From assembly GCF_030409715.1 (NCBI RefSeq), contig NZ_JAUFQI010000001.1, positions 2,034,501 through 2,098,500 on the forward strand: a stretch of 64,000 bases of DNA, written 5' to 3'. Under the pieces are notes generated by a model that saw only the letters and a program-made list of their open reading frames with translations, was not told the DNA's origin and did no database searches. Positions 44,840 to 55,713 of this stretch are shown piece after piece. Position numbers and translations under genes: made by a program. The DNA is from Reinekea marina. Lineage in GTDB: Bacteria > Pseudomonadota > Gammaproteobacteria > Pseudomonadales > Natronospirillaceae. Position 1 is the stretch's first letter; every line of letters starts with the position of its first letter.

Positions 44840-45574
44840 TTAAAGGCTAATTGAATCAATAGATTGCCACTTTTTGTCTTTTAAAAGCTCAATGGGTTGG
44901 TACTTTGTTTTGTATTCCATTTTTTGGCAACCCTCTACCCAATAGCCAAGGTACAAATAGGGTAGATTATTCATTTTAGTCACTTCTATTTGAGCCAAGA
45001 TACTGAACGTACCAAGTGAACGCTTATCGTAGTCTGGGTCGAAGAAGGTATAGAGAGCTGAAAGTCCACTGGGAATTTTATCGGTCACGGCAACAGAGAT
45101 CAGCTTTTCTCCCTCGAATAGTCTAATTTGAAAGGAAATATCAGGTCGACAAGTTAAAAAGTCAGTGTAGCTCTCAGGATTGGTAGGATACATGTCACCG
45201 TCTTTATGGCGAATATTGATGTATTTTTCAAAAAGATCGTAGTCTTCTTGCCTAAATTCCGATGGGGCGATTTTAACGTTTAAATCTCTATTTTTATTAA
45301 ATATACGTCGCTGTTGTTTGCTCATATTAAATTGAGCCACAGGAATTCGCGTTGCGATACAAGCCGAACATGTGCCGCAATCTGGGCGATATAGGTGCTG
45401 ACCACTGCGACGAAAGCCTGAATGAGTTAATTCTTCATACAGTTGCTCAGAAAAATTATGTGCCGGGTCAACAAAAATGGTCCGTGAGAGTTGGTCGGGC
45501 AAGTAGCTGCATTTATGTTCGCCAGTGCGATATAGGGCAATTGTATCGCCCGTTGATTGAGTTGAATTGCTCAT
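44840..45574 (-). CDS. bpt: Aspartate/glutamate leucyltransferase Bpt
   Basis: Bpt transfers leucine from tRNA to N-terminal Asp or Glu and so creates a destabilising residue read by ClpS. The 244 residues include the N-terminal cysteine cluster in CSYLPDQL and YRPDCGTCSACIATRIPV, and the GNAT-like half with SLGTFSILAQIE and YLYLGYWVEGCQKMEYK. The start overlaps the aat stop by four bases, so both transferases are translated together. Confidence 0.94.
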   Translation of the reverse strand: MSNSTQSTGDTIALYRTGEHKCSYLPDQLSRTIFVDPAHNFSEQLYEELTHSGFRRSGQHLYRPDCGTCSACIATRIPVAQFNMSKQQRRIFNKNRDLNVKIAPSEFRQEDYDLFEKYINIRHKDGDMYPTNPESYTDFLTCRPDISFQIRLFEGEKLISVAVTDKIPSGLSALYTFFDPDYDKRSLGTFSILAQIEVTKMNNLPYLYLGYWVEGCQKMEYKTKYQPIELLKDKKWQSIDSISL

Positions 45575-46296
45575 GGCGTAGTAAAGGCTCTATTTAGGTA
45601 ATCGGTTAAGTTGACAACATTGTTGAACGGCAGTTTTACGCGAGCACTGGGCAATTGCCGTTCGAAAACGTCACGTTCAATTAAGTTAGCGCCCATACTG
45701 GCTAAATACGGGTTGTAAAGTTGGCAATCAATCATTGTTAAGCCGTGTTGCTTACCCCATTCACTGAGTGCAATAAACGCGTATTTCGAAGCGTTAGACG
45801 TTAATGAAAACATGCTTTCACCATAAAAAACAGATTCAATCGCCACTCCGTATAAGCCGCCTACGAGCCTTTCTTGTTGAAAAACCTCAATAGAATGCGC
45901 CCAGCCTTCTTTATGTAAATCTACGTAAGCGTTTCTCATTTCCTCGATGATCCAAGTACTATCTGATGTAGAGCGTGGCTTGGAACATTGGTTTATTACA
46001 TCAGCAAAGCACTGGTTGACTTTAATTTCAAGCGACTGAGTGCGAAAATGCTTTCTTAGCGAACGAGAAATATGAGCCTGTCCGGGTGTTAAAACCATGC
46101 GTGGGGAAGGAGACCACCATAAAATCGGCTCTCCGTCACAATACCAGGGGAAAATTCCCTTAGAATAGGCACTTAATAGCCATTCAACGGACAATTGCCC
46201 GCCAGCGGCTAAAAGCCCATCCGGCTCTGTGAGTGCGAGTGAAGTGTCTGGAAAATTAGGCGCTTGTTCAGCTTGTAGCCAGCTTAGTTGTGGCAT
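45571..46296 (-). CDS. aat: Leucyl/phenylalanyl-tRNA-protein transferase Aat
   Basis: Aat adds Leu or Phe to proteins with N-terminal Lys or Arg, feeding them to ClpS-ClpAP. The 241 residues contain the conserved SKGIFPWYCDGEPILWWSPS, GWAHSIEVF and GGLYGVAIESVFYGESMFS. It starts an aat-bpt unit directly divergent from ftsK. With Bpt, ClpS and ClpA within 5 kb, the whole bacterial N-degron branch is encoded here. Confidence 0.95.
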   Translation of the reverse strand: MPQLSWLQAEQAPNFPDTSLALTEPDGLLAAGGQLSVEWLLSAYSKGIFPWYCDGEPILWWSPSPRMVLTPGQAHISRSLRKHFRTQSLEIKVNQCFADVINQCSKPRSTSDSTWIIEEMRNAYVDLHKEGWAHSIEVFQQERLVGGLYGVAIESVFYGESMFSLTSNASKYAFIALSEWGKQHGLTMIDCQLYNPYLASMGANLIERDVFERQLPSARVKLPFNNVVNLTDYLNRAFTTP

Positions 46297-46373
46297 AAAA
46301 AGGTCACTAATTCAAAGAGTTAGTGGTATCTTATAGTCTAATTTCACAGTTACAACATCAGAAAGGGGACCTT

Positions 46374-48692
46374 TTGTCCGAACGTTTTAATTCTTATAAA
46401 TCAGATGGCCGCTTAGGCGAAATGAAAACTCGCTTTATACACGATGCTATGTGGATACTTTCGTTAGCATTCGGGTTGTTTTTGCTGCTTGCTTTATTAA
46501 GCCATAATCCTTCTGACAATGGTTGGGCTTATGCGTCCTCTCAAGCTCAAACTACAAATTTGGCCGGTGAAGCCGGTGCCTGGGTGTCGTCTTTTCTGAT
46601 TACCTTGTTTGGAGCCTTCAGTTATGGTTTGCCTGCCATTGCATTTTATCGGGCTTGGTGTGTGTTTCGCGATCGCAAAAATCCAGAACCATGGAATCCA
46701 CTCATATTATGTTTAAGAGCGGTTGGCTGGGTTGTATTTGTTATTGTCAGTTGTGCCTTGTTAACAGTGCATGTTGGCAGCGCTACAGAAGGCAGTGCGG
46801 GCGGGTATTTAGGCATTACGTTTTCAGAATGGTTTTTCCCATTATTTGGTTTAACTGGCAGTACCTTAATTTTGCTATTGATTGGTTTTTTATCGCTAAC
46901 CCTCGCGGCACACATCTCATGGTTGCAAGTAGTTGATGGCATTGGTAAGCGAGTATTTGATGCAGGTCTTTGGTTAAAAGAAAGATGGCAGAAACGCCTA
47001 AAATTAGCCTCAGAGCAGGCCGAAGTTAAGCGGGTAGTCACCCAAAGAAAACAAAATTTAGAAGTTCAATTAGAGAAGCAATCTAAACGCAAGCCGCCGC
47101 AAATAAAGCCGCTAAAGAAAAAGACAGTACATAAAAGTGAGCGCAGTGTAAAAGAGCAACAAAAATCGTTGTTCGACGATTCAATCCCATCTGGAAGTCT
47201 TCCAGAGCTAAATCTGCTCACCAGCTCTGAAGGAGATCCGACGCACGGCTACAGTGCAGAAGCGCTAGAGGCGATGTCGCGTTTACTTGAAATAAAATTA
47301 AAAGACTTTGGCGTATCTGCTGAAGTAACTGAGGTAGCGCCAGGCCCTGTAATTACTCGATTCGAAATTCAGCCTGCACCTGGTATTAAAGTCTCTAAAA
47401 TAACCAATCTAGCCAAAGATCTGGCTCGGTCAATGGCCATTGTCAGTGTGCGTGTTGTTGAGATTATCCCAGGCAAAACAACCGTTGGTATCGAAATTCC
47501 GAACGAACAGCGCGCCATTGTGCGTTTAAATGATGTACTCGCATCAGATTTGTACGATAAAGCTAAAAGTCCGCTCACATTAGGGCTGGGGCATGATATA
47601 TCAGGTTCTCCTGTAGTAGCTGATTTGGGCAAAATGCCGCATTTATTGGTTGCAGGTACTACAGGTTCGGGCAAATCCGTCGGGGTTAACTCTATGCTTT
47701 GCAGCTTGCTATTCAAAGCAACACCTGAAGAAGTACGGTTAATTTTAGTCGATCCCAAAATGTTGGAACTGTCAGTCTATGAAGGCATACCACATCTACT
47801 GACGCCCGTTATTACTGATATGAAAGAAGCCGCAGCCGGATTGCGTTGGTGTGTTGCTGAAATGGAGCGCCGATATCAGCTTATGGCCGCTGTAGGCGTT
47901 CGAAATATTGGAGGCTTTAATAAAAAGGTAACTGAGGCGGCAAGAAACGGTGAGCCTATTATTGATCCGCTTTACGATCCACTCCAGTCATTAGAGCCGG
48001 GTGCGCCAGCACCAGAGCTTGAGGCGCTGCCATATATTGTCGTCGTGATTGATGAGTTTGCCGACATGATGATGATTGTTGGTAAAAAAGTTGAGGAGTT
48101 AATCGCACGATTAGCCCAAAAAGCGCGTGCCGCGGGCGTTCATTTAATCCTGGCAACACAACGTCCTTCGGTTGATGTGATTACTGGATTAATTAAGGCA
48201 AACATACCAACCCGAATAGCCTTTCAGGTATCGAGCCGAATCGATTCTCGAACCATTCTAGATCAGGGTGGAGCAGAGCAGCTGCTTGGCCATGGTGATA
48301 TGTTGTATATGCCACCAGGCACCAGCTTACCTGAACGTATTCACGGTGCGTTTGTTGATGATGATGAAGTTCACGCCATTGTTGCTGAGTGGAAGCGTCG
48401 AGGTGAGCCAAATTATTTAGAAGAGATTACCCAAGCAGGCGATACCGAAATTCCTGGCGTTCCAAATTTTGAAGACAGTGACAACCCTGAATCGGATGCC
48501 TTGTTTGATGAGGCCATTGCTTTCGTAACTCAAACTCGAAAAGCTTCGATTTCTTCTGTTCAGCGAAAGCTAAGAATTGGTTATAACCGAGCAGCGAGAC
48601 TTGTCGAAGCAATGGAAAATGCCGGTGTAGTCAGTGCTCCTGGTCATAACGGTGCACGCGAAGTTCTCGCGCCACCTCCGCCACCTATGTAA
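46374..48692 (+). CDS. ftsK: DNA translocase FtsK
   Basis: FtsK moves chromosome ends at the division septum and activates dif recombination. I start it at the TTG at 46374, preceded by AAAGGGGA, giving 772 residues; an in-frame GTG at 46323 has no ribosome-binding site. Four membrane helices (to about residue 190) lead to a fairly short Lys-rich linker. The motor has Walker [17 protein letters not shown] and the FtsK signature [15 protein letters not shown]. The gamma winged helix is [20 protein letters not shown], preceding the end. It is the first gene before lolA and rarA. Confidence 0.95.
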   Translation: MSERFNSYKSDGRLGEMKTRFIHDAMWILSLAFGLFLLLALLSHNPSDNGWAYASSQAQTTNLAGEAGAWVSSFLITLFGAFSYGLPAIAFYRAWCVFRDRKNPEPWNPLILCLRAVGWVVFVIVSCALLTVHVGSATEGSAGGYLGITFSEWFFPLFGLTGSTLILLLIGFLSLTLAAHISWLQVVDGIGKRVFDAGLWLKERWQKRLKLASEQAEVKRVVTQRKQNLEVQLEKQSKRKPPQIKPLKKKTVHKSERSVKEQQKSLFDDSIPSGSLPELNLLTSSEGDPTHGYSAEALEAMSRLLEIKLKDFGVSAEVTEVAPGPVITRFEIQPAPGIKVSKITNLAKDLARSMAIVSVRVVEIIPGKTTVGIEIPNEQRAIVRLNDVLASDLYDKAKSPLTLGLGHDISGSPVVADLGKMPHLLVAGTTGSGKSVGVNSMLCSLLFKATPEEVRLILVDPKMLELSVYEGIPHLLTPVITDMKEAAAGLRWCVAEMERRYQLMAAVGVRNIGGFNKKVTEAARNGEPIIDPLYDPLQSLEPGAPAPELEALPYIVVVIDEFADMMMIVGKKVEELIARLAQKARAAGVHLILATQRPSVDVITGLIKANIPTRIAFQVSSRIDSRTILDQGGAEQLLGHGDMLYMPPGTSLPERIHGAFVDDDEVHAIVAEWKRRGEPNYLEEITQAGDTEIPGVPNFEDSDNPESDALFDEAIAFVTQTRKASISSVQRKLRIGYNRAARLVEAMENAGVVSAPGHNGAREVLAPPPPPM

Positions 48693-48701
48693 AGGATTCA
48701 A

Positions 48702-49322
48702 ATGAGACTTTTATCAGTAATATTTACCTGTTTAATCACAATGCAATATAGTTTCGCCGACAGTTTAGCTAAAAATAATTTAATTTCACGGCTACAGCAG
48801 ACGGATACTCTGCGAGCCAACTTTATTCAACGGACCTTACAAGCAAATAAACAAGTTATTGAAGAATCGACTGGTCTACTAACTGTTTCCAGACCTATGA
48901 AGTTTTTTTGGGAGGTACTAGAGCCAGCTCCCCAACAAATTATTTCTAATGGTGAAACTTTGTGGGTTTACGACCCTGATTTAGAACAGGCTACTTACCA
49001 AGCTGTAAATGAACAGCTTATGCAATCACCAGCCATGATACTTGCACAGCCAAACACAACCCTTACTGAGCAATATGAAGTGTTAGAGGCTGGCGATGAT
49101 ACTTTTACTGCCTATAAACTTTATCCTTTGGATGAGTCCGCTTTGATTTCGGAACTGACCATTCTTTATAAAGAAGGTGTGATAGCAGAGATTCGAATCT
49201 TAGATGAACTCGATCAACAAACATTGATCATTTTTAGCGATGTAGACGTCAATGTTGCCGTAAGCGATGTTTTTTTCGAGTTTAAAGCACCAGAAGGCAC
49301 GGACTTGTTTGAGCAAATGTAA
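48702..49322 (+). CDS. lolA: Periplasmic lipoprotein carrier LolA
   Basis: LolA ferries lipoproteins from the LolCDE complex to LolB at the outer membrane. The 206 residues have a signal peptide (MRLLSVIFTCLITMQYSFA) and the fold motifs LRANFIQRTL, PMKFFWEVLEP and NGETLWVYDPDLEQA. It lies nine bases after ftsK, with AAAGGA as the ribosome-binding site, and overlaps the rarA start by one base (TAATG). The ftsK-lolA-rarA order is typical. Confidence 0.95.
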   Translation: MRLLSVIFTCLITMQYSFADSLAKNNLISRLQQTDTLRANFIQRTLQANKQVIEESTGLLTVSRPMKFFWEVLEPAPQQIISNGETLWVYDPDLEQATYQAVNEQLMQSPAMILAQPNTTLTEQYEVLEAGDDTFTAYKLYPLDESALISELTILYKEGVIAEIRILDELDQQTLIIFSDVDVNVAVSDVFFEFKAPEGTDLFEQM

Positions 49323-50644
49323 TGCAAGATTTATTTAGTGAGCCAACTGAAGGTTACCGTCCACTAGCCGAAATTTTACGTCCAAGTGATATTTCAGGTT
49401 ATGTCGGTCAAGAGCATATATTAGCGAATGGCAAGCCGTTACGAAAAGCGCTGGATCAAAAAAATATTCACTCGATGATTTTTTGGGGGCCTCCTGGCGT
49501 AGGTAAAACCACCCTTGCTCGAATACTCTCGTCCGCAGTCGACGCTCATTTTGAAACATTATCGGCTGTACAAGCGGGTGTAAAAGATATCAAGATTGCC
49601 GCCGAAAAGGCCAAACAAGCCAAGCTTCGAGGCGATAACAGCATTTTGTTTATAGACGAAATTCATCGTTTTAATAAGTCTCAGCAAGATGCTTTATTGC
49701 CTTATGTAGAAGATGGTACTTTTATTTTTGTTGGAGCAACCACCGAAAATCCAAGCTTTGAATTAAATTCAGCGCTTCTCTCAAGGGCCAGAGTGTATGT
49801 ATTAAAAGCATTGTCCCATGAGAACTTTATTGATTTATGGCAAAAGGCCAAGGCACAAGACTCAAGGGTTAATCAATTAGATTTAAACGATGAGGCATTA
49901 GCTCAGCTGATTCATTATGCCGATGGCGACGCACGCCGATTTTTGAATATGATTGAAATAGCGCTAGATTTCTTTACCGAAGGCCAATCGGTTAACGCAA
50001 CCAACATCGCAGAGCTCTTGCAAGCACAACCAAGAAAGTTTGATAAAGGTGGCGAGCAATTTTACGATCAAATTTCAGCCTTTCATAAAAGTGTTCGCGG
50101 CTCTTCAACAGATGGAGCACTGTATTGGCTATGTAGAATGCTCGATGGTGGTATTGATCCTATTTACCTAGCCAGAAGAATGGTTCGAATTGCTTCAGAA
50201 GACATCGGTAACGCCGATCCCAGAGCACTCACATTGGCTCTCAATGCATGGGATACTCAAACACGGCTAGGATCACCTGAAGGTGAGTTAACCTTAGCTC
50301 AATGTGCGATATACTTAGCCAGTGCACCTAAGTCGAATGCCGTTTATAAGGCGTTTAATGAAATGAATGCATTGATCAAGTCACAACCAAGTTTTGACGT
50401 TCCTTTGCATCTTCGAAACGCACCCACAGCCTTAATGAAAGATCTCGATTATGGCACTGAGTATCGCTATGCTCATGACGAACCTGATGCTTATGCAGCT
50501 GGAGAAACCTATTTGCCTTCGGAGTTAGGCCGATTAAATTTGTATCAACCGGTTTCAAGAGGTCTAGAAATAAAAATTGCACGAAAACTAGAGCATCTGC
50601 AGAAGCTAGATGAAGATGCTGCTTCACGAAAGGACTCTAAATGA
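49322..50644 (+). CDS. rarA: Replication-associated recombination protein A
   Basis: RarA (MgsA) is an AAA+ ATPase related to the clamp-loader and RuvB that acts at stalled replication forks. The 440 residues have Walker A GPPGVGKTTLARIL, Walker B LFIDEIHRFNKSQQDAL and sensor 1 GATTENPSFELN. The C-terminal tetramerisation region includes IRIASEDIGNADP-type VRIASEDIGNADPRAL. Start and stop both overlap neighbours (lolA by one base, crcB by four), so it is translated within one operon. Confidence 0.95.
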   Translation: MQDLFSEPTEGYRPLAEILRPSDISGYVGQEHILANGKPLRKALDQKNIHSMIFWGPPGVGKTTLARILSSAVDAHFETLSAVQAGVKDIKIAAEKAKQAKLRGDNSILFIDEIHRFNKSQQDALLPYVEDGTFIFVGATTENPSFELNSALLSRARVYVLKALSHENFIDLWQKAKAQDSRVNQLDLNDEALAQLIHYADGDARRFLNMIEIALDFFTEGQSVNATNIAELLQAQPRKFDKGGEQFYDQISAFHKSVRGSSTDGALYWLCRMLDGGIDPIYLARRMVRIASEDIGNADPRALTLALNAWDTQTRLGSPEGELTLAQCAIYLASAPKSNAVYKAFNEMNALIKSQPSFDVPLHLRNAPTALMKDLDYGTEYRYAHDEPDAYAAGETYLPSELGRLNLYQPVSRGLEIKIARKLEHLQKLDEDAASRKDSK

Positions 50645-51036
50645 CCTATATGAATATTTGGCATTGGCTCATCATAGGGCTTGGAGGTGGCGTTGGTGCA
50701 ATGGGGCGATTTGCCCTAACTACTTACATTAATCGTCTACACGGTAGTTTATACCCGTGGGGAACCTTTGTTGTGAATGCGCTAGGTTGTTTTATAATGG
50801 GCTTGGCTTTTGTGTTCTTCACTTTAAAATACCCGAACCTTCCTATTGGATGGCGAGGATTCGTATTAGTCGGCTTGTTAGGGGCTTTTACGACGTTTTC
50901 AAGTTTCGCGCTTGAAGGCTTAACGTTGCTACAGCAACATCAATATACCTTAGCGTTGCTCTACATGATCGCTTCGGTCATTATTTGTATCATTGCGGTG
51001 GCCATCGGGTTTGGCGCCGGGAAATTAATTTTTTAA
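50641..51036 (+). CDS. crcB: Fluoride ion exporter CrcB/FluC
   Basis: CrcB is a dual-topology fluoride channel of four membrane helices. The 131 residues contain GGGVGAMGRFAL near the start, NALGCFIMG, and the signature GLLGAFTTFSSFALE with the polar track and phenylalanines that line the pore. It overlaps the rarA stop by ATGA. No fluoride riboswitch is visible nearby, so expression follows the operon. Confidence 0.94.
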   Translation: MTYMNIWHWLIIGLGGGVGAMGRFALTTYINRLHGSLYPWGTFVVNALGCFIMGLAFVFFTLKYPNLPIGWRGFVLVGLLGAFTTFSSFALEGLTLLQQHQYTLALLYMIASVIICIIAVAIGFGAGKLIF

Positions 51037-51055
51037 CTGTAAGGATAAGTACTAA

Positions 51056-52345
<1,290 letters not shown>

Positions 52346-52354
52346 ATATCCCAG

Positions 52355-52382
52355 AAAGGCTGAGTTGATCTCAGCCTTTTTT
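52355..52382 (+). terminator. Rho-independent terminator of serS
   Basis: AAAGGCTGAG, loop TTGAT and CTCAGCCTTT are followed by more T, ten bases after the serS stop. Confidence 0.9.
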
Positions 52383-52427
52383 ATACCTCATTGAATTTAA
52401 AAATACCGAAAGAAAGGTTTATTTAAG

Positions 52428-53792
52428 ATGGAATATTTTCCACTGTATCATCGTTTTACCAATGAAACAGTTCTTGTTGTGGGCGGTGGTGATATTGCAT
52501 TGCGCAAAATCACCTTAATCACGAAAGGGGATGCTCGTGTTAAAGTGGTGGCACCCAATATTAGGCCTGATATTCAAGATAACCCACAGTGCGACTGTCA
52601 TTTAAAAACGTTCGAAGCTCAAGATTTAGACGGTGTTAAGCTGGTTATTGCGGCCACTGAAATAGCAGAGCTTAATCAGCAGGTAAGCCAGTTAGCAAAA
52701 TCGAAAGGGTTACTTATAAATGTGGTTGATTCGCCCGAGCTTTGTAACGTAATTTTTCCGTCTATTGTAGATCGCAGCCCCTTAGTCATTGCCATTACTT
52801 CAAGTGGGAAAGCGCCTGTATTAGCACGTTCGGTGCGCGCTAAGCTCGAAAGCACCATCCCAGCGAGTTTTGGTCACTTGGCACAACTGGCCGCCAAATA
52901 CCGTAATAAAGTGAAACAAACATTTACTAAGTTAGACGATCGACGTGATTTTTGGGAAAAAATCATCAATGGTGTTACAGCTGAACATATCTATGCAGGC
53001 CGTAAAGCCGAAGCAGAGCAAGTATTGCAATCACAGTTGGAAAGCCCCGAAGTAAGAGCTAATGGTGAGGTGTATTTAGTAGGCGCGGGACCTGGGGACC
53101 CTGACTTATTAACCTTCAAAGCGTTACGGCTAATGCAGCAAGCCGATGTGGTTTTGTATGATGCGTTAGTTTCCGATGCCATTATGGAATTAGTACGCCG
53201 AGATGCCAAGCGAATATACGTAGGAAAACGACGCGCTAATCATGCATTACCTCAAGAAGCCCTAAACCAAAAATTGGTTGACTTAGCACTCGAAGGCAAA
53301 AGGGTTCTAAGATTGAAAGGCGGAGATCCATTCATTTTTGGCCGAGGCGGTGAAGAAATAGAACTCTTAGCAGAGCAAAATATTCCGTTCCAAGTTGTTC
53401 CAGGTATTACGGCGGCTTCGGGTTGTTCTAGCTATTCAGGTATTCCGCTAACTCATCGCGATTATGCGCAATCTGTTCGTTTTGTGACTGGGCATTTAAA
53501 AGATGGAAGTGCAAATTTACCTTGGGCGGAGCTTACCGCTCAGAAACAGACTCTAGTTTTCTACATGGGATTAAATGGTATTAACTTTATTTGTGAGCAG
53601 TTAATCCAACATGGTCGATCACCTGAAACGCCGATAGCGTTAATTCAAAAAGGCACAACTCCGGAACAAAAAGTATTTATCGGCACTTTAGCGACCATGC
53701 CTGAAATTGTTGAGCGGGAAAAACCACAAGCGCCAACTCTGACCATAGTTGGAGAAGTTGTAACCTTACATGAAAAGCTAAAGTGGCGTTGA
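52428..53792 (+). CDS. cysG: Sirohaem synthase CysG
   Basis: CysG makes sirohaem, the cofactor of sulfite and nitrite reductases, from uroporphyrinogen III. The 454 residues fuse two enzymes. The N-terminal precorrin-2 dehydrogenase/ferrochelatase starts [10 protein letters not shown] and has the NAD motif [13 protein letters not shown]. The C-terminal SAM-dependent methyltransferase has [35 protein letters not shown] and [20 protein letters not shown]. It follows the serS terminator, so it likely has its own promoter. Confidence 0.96.
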   Translation: MEYFPLYHRFTNETVLVVGGGDIALRKITLITKGDARVKVVAPNIRPDIQDNPQCDCHLKTFEAQDLDGVKLVIAATEIAELNQQVSQLAKSKGLLINVVDSPELCNVIFPSIVDRSPLVIAITSSGKAPVLARSVRAKLESTIPASFGHLAQLAAKYRNKVKQTFTKLDDRRDFWEKIINGVTAEHIYAGRKAEAEQVLQSQLESPEVRANGEVYLVGAGPGDPDLLTFKALRLMQQADVVLYDALVSDAIMELVRRDAKRIYVGKRRANHALPQEALNQKLVDLALEGKRVLRLKGGDPFIFGRGGEEIELLAEQNIPFQVVPGITAASGCSSYSGIPLTHRDYAQSVRFVTGHLKDGSANLPWAELTAQKQTLVFYMGLNGINFICEQLIQHGRSPETPIALIQKGTTPEQKVFIGTLATMPEIVEREKPQAPTLTIVGEVVTLHEKLKWR

Positions 53793-53850
53793 ATAGGAAC
53801 TTTAATAATCTTTTTTGGTCAAAGTCATTATGACTAGCCAATGATCACAT

Positions 53851-54225
53851 ATGTTAAAACTGCTTAAAAAACCAAAACTAACAGCCATTTTAGCACTAAT
53901 GTTCTATGGCACTTGGGCTAGTTATTCTAATTTCGAATTCGGCTATAGCATCGCAATAACTGCTTTCATGATTCAAGGCAGTTTTGCGTTTACTTCGACG
54001 TTAGTTTCAGGCTATACCGCGTTGTTTTTAATGAAAAAGCTCCAGCATTTTTCGCATTATCTATTATGGTCGTATTTGATCACCATGGCACTGCTTGTAT
54101 CCATTCCTTTTGTACTTCATACCGTCTTCTTAACACCCAATAAACTTTTATCTATGGCGCCTGGGATGGTAATAGGTGGGTTATACATTGCTACGCTGTT
54201 GCGATTGCATAGCAAATCGAATTAA
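53851..54225 (+). CDS. Hypothetical four-helix membrane protein
   Basis: The 124-residue protein has about four hydrophobic segments (near 9-25, 33-58, 70-90 and 100-117) and short polar ends (MLKLLKKPKLT and RLHSKSN). I recognise no transport or enzyme motif. No clear ribosome-binding site precedes the ATG. It is 58 bases after cysG in the same direction, at the edge of the accessory stretch. Confidence 0.6.
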   Translation: MLKLLKKPKLTAILALMFYGTWASYSNFEFGYSIAITAFMIQGSFAFTSTLVSGYTALFLMKKLQHFSHYLLWSYLITMALLVSIPFVLHTVFLTPNKLLSMAPGMVIGGLYIATLLRLHSKSN

Positions 54226-54263
54226 CTAATTCTTAAAGATTAAATAGTGAAGGTTTAAAGAAA

Positions 54264-54290
54264 CAGGATAACGCGTTGGTTATCCTGCTT
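54264..54290. terminator. Hairpin between convergent genes at 54225 and 54325
   Basis: CAGGATAAC, loop GCGTTG and GTTATCCTG are perfect nine-base arms. The plus-strand side continues CTTTATTTTAA, a broken T tract, so termination is plausible but not strong. Confidence 0.6.
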
Positions 54291-54324
54291 TATTTTAATT
54301 TAAAATATTATTAAAAAGGCTCCA

Positions 54325-55618
54325 TCAACCAGAGTTGTTACTGTCGTAGTTGTTTACGTAAGTGGTGCTAGACGCATTGTAGGTCGACTTTGTAAAGTTG
54401 TTATAGCTGTCATACAGGTATGTTTGAGTTCTATCTATCGAACCATTGTTATCGTCGTCGATTGATAAGCTAGTGGTATTGCCCAAAGTATCAAATAAAT
54501 AGCTGTGAAGGTCATCGTTATAACTTTCAGGACTAACTTTAGGAAAATGAGAAACAATGCTGGTTCGACCAAGTTCAGTGTAAGTATGAATATAATTTGA
54601 TTCACTGAAATATGGACTACCATCAGATGTAGTTCGTGTAATTACATCACCGCGATCATTATATTCAAAGCTTATAACCTCCTCAGGCGGTTCAGTTACA
54701 CTGGTGTAAAAATAATGACTTTCTTGTGTTTTGATTCCAGCGATATCGTAAGAAAAGGTCGTTATATTAATCGGATCGGGCTCGGTGCTACTGAATACTG
54801 AGAGGGTGGTTAGATTTCCATTGTTGTCATCGTACTCGTATGTAGTCGTTTCATCGGGGTCTGTTGATGGAAGTCTATACCATTCCTTACTGATTAACTG
54901 CCCTTGAGTATTGTAAGTGAAATTGTAAACTTGATCTTCGTTATTCACACTTACACTACGCAGAACTTTTAAACCACTGTCAATGTCGAGACTTGAGTAT
55001 AAGTGCTGCATGACCTGCCAGGGCCGGCGTAGTTGTCGAGGCCCATCAAAGCCATTCGTTGCATAGCTCGATTTAATAGCTCGATAAATTTTGACTGTGT
55101 TTAAGGTTTTTAATGTCTGCCGTAAAATCTAAACTATTCTCCGTAAACATGGCCGATATGTGTGTCGGTATATCAATACCGTTTTCCAGATTATTATCAC
55201 GATCTAAGGTTTGCAATAGCGTCGCAATGCCTAGTACTTTTTGCATAGGTGTGAGTTGTTCGGTGTTTAACAGGGCAGGGTATAATGCATCACCCGTTAA
55301 TGGCTCTATGCCGACTAGGTCAAACGGTGAGACAATGTTTTTGCCTTCTACTTGACCAAGTAGTAACTCACCAAGATAAAAGCTGACGGATTCACCTTCA
55401 AGGTATTCGAATGTACCCTTGTCAATAGCCGTAATGCCTTCTCGTGACGGTGTTACGTAACGTAAACCGCCAACGGCACTTTCAATGAACTGACCTTGCT
55501 TAACGTCACCAGAGCTAGAACTATTATCAGATTTACTTTCGAAACATGCCGTTAATAAAAGTGGCAGAGTGAGGGCGAAGGCTGTTAGTTTTTGACGCCT
55601 AAATGATTTTAAAGTCAT
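54325..55618 (-). pseudogene. Frameshifted YD-repeat lipoprotein, paralogue of 55714-57408
   Basis: Two reading frames form one broken gene. The 5' part (55618-55073, 181 residues) has a lipoprotein signal with Cys25 in LLLTACFESK, then GGLRYVTPSREGITAID and a DRDNNLENGIDI segment. The 3' part is open in the next frame, from about 55090 to 54325; it contains NGFDGPRQLRRPWQ, matching VGFTEPRQIRPAWQ of the neighbour, and about seven YD-like repeats such as YEYDDNNGNL and YLYDSYNNF. The frame changes by one base within about 55080-55130, probably near 55090 in an A-rich run. A sequencing error is possible. No function is known. Confidence 0.8.
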
Positions 55619-55670
55619 AAATATTCCATCTGTCCTACAGAGTAATTTTAGAGGCTCATATAGAGGGTTA

Positions 55671-55704
55671 AAATATAAAAATGGGCCTAATAATAGGCCC
55701 ATTT
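55671..55704 (-). terminator. Terminator of the intact YD-repeat lipoprotein gene
   Basis: On the minus strand AAATGGGCCTA, loop TTAT and TAGGCCCATTT are followed by TTATATTTT-like T-rich sequence, right after the stop at 55714. Confidence 0.8.
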
Positions 55705-55713
55705 AGACATTAT

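Noticed and set aside
46646..47041. 131-codon minus-strand frame inside ftsK
   Set aside because: Antisense to the FtsK membrane helices and linker; no start signal and no resemblance to known proteins.
54325..55011. Independent 228-residue gene
   Set aside because: It has no signal sequence, no ribosome-binding site, and its frame continues upstream with sequence matching the paralogue, so it is the 3' half of a frameshifted gene.
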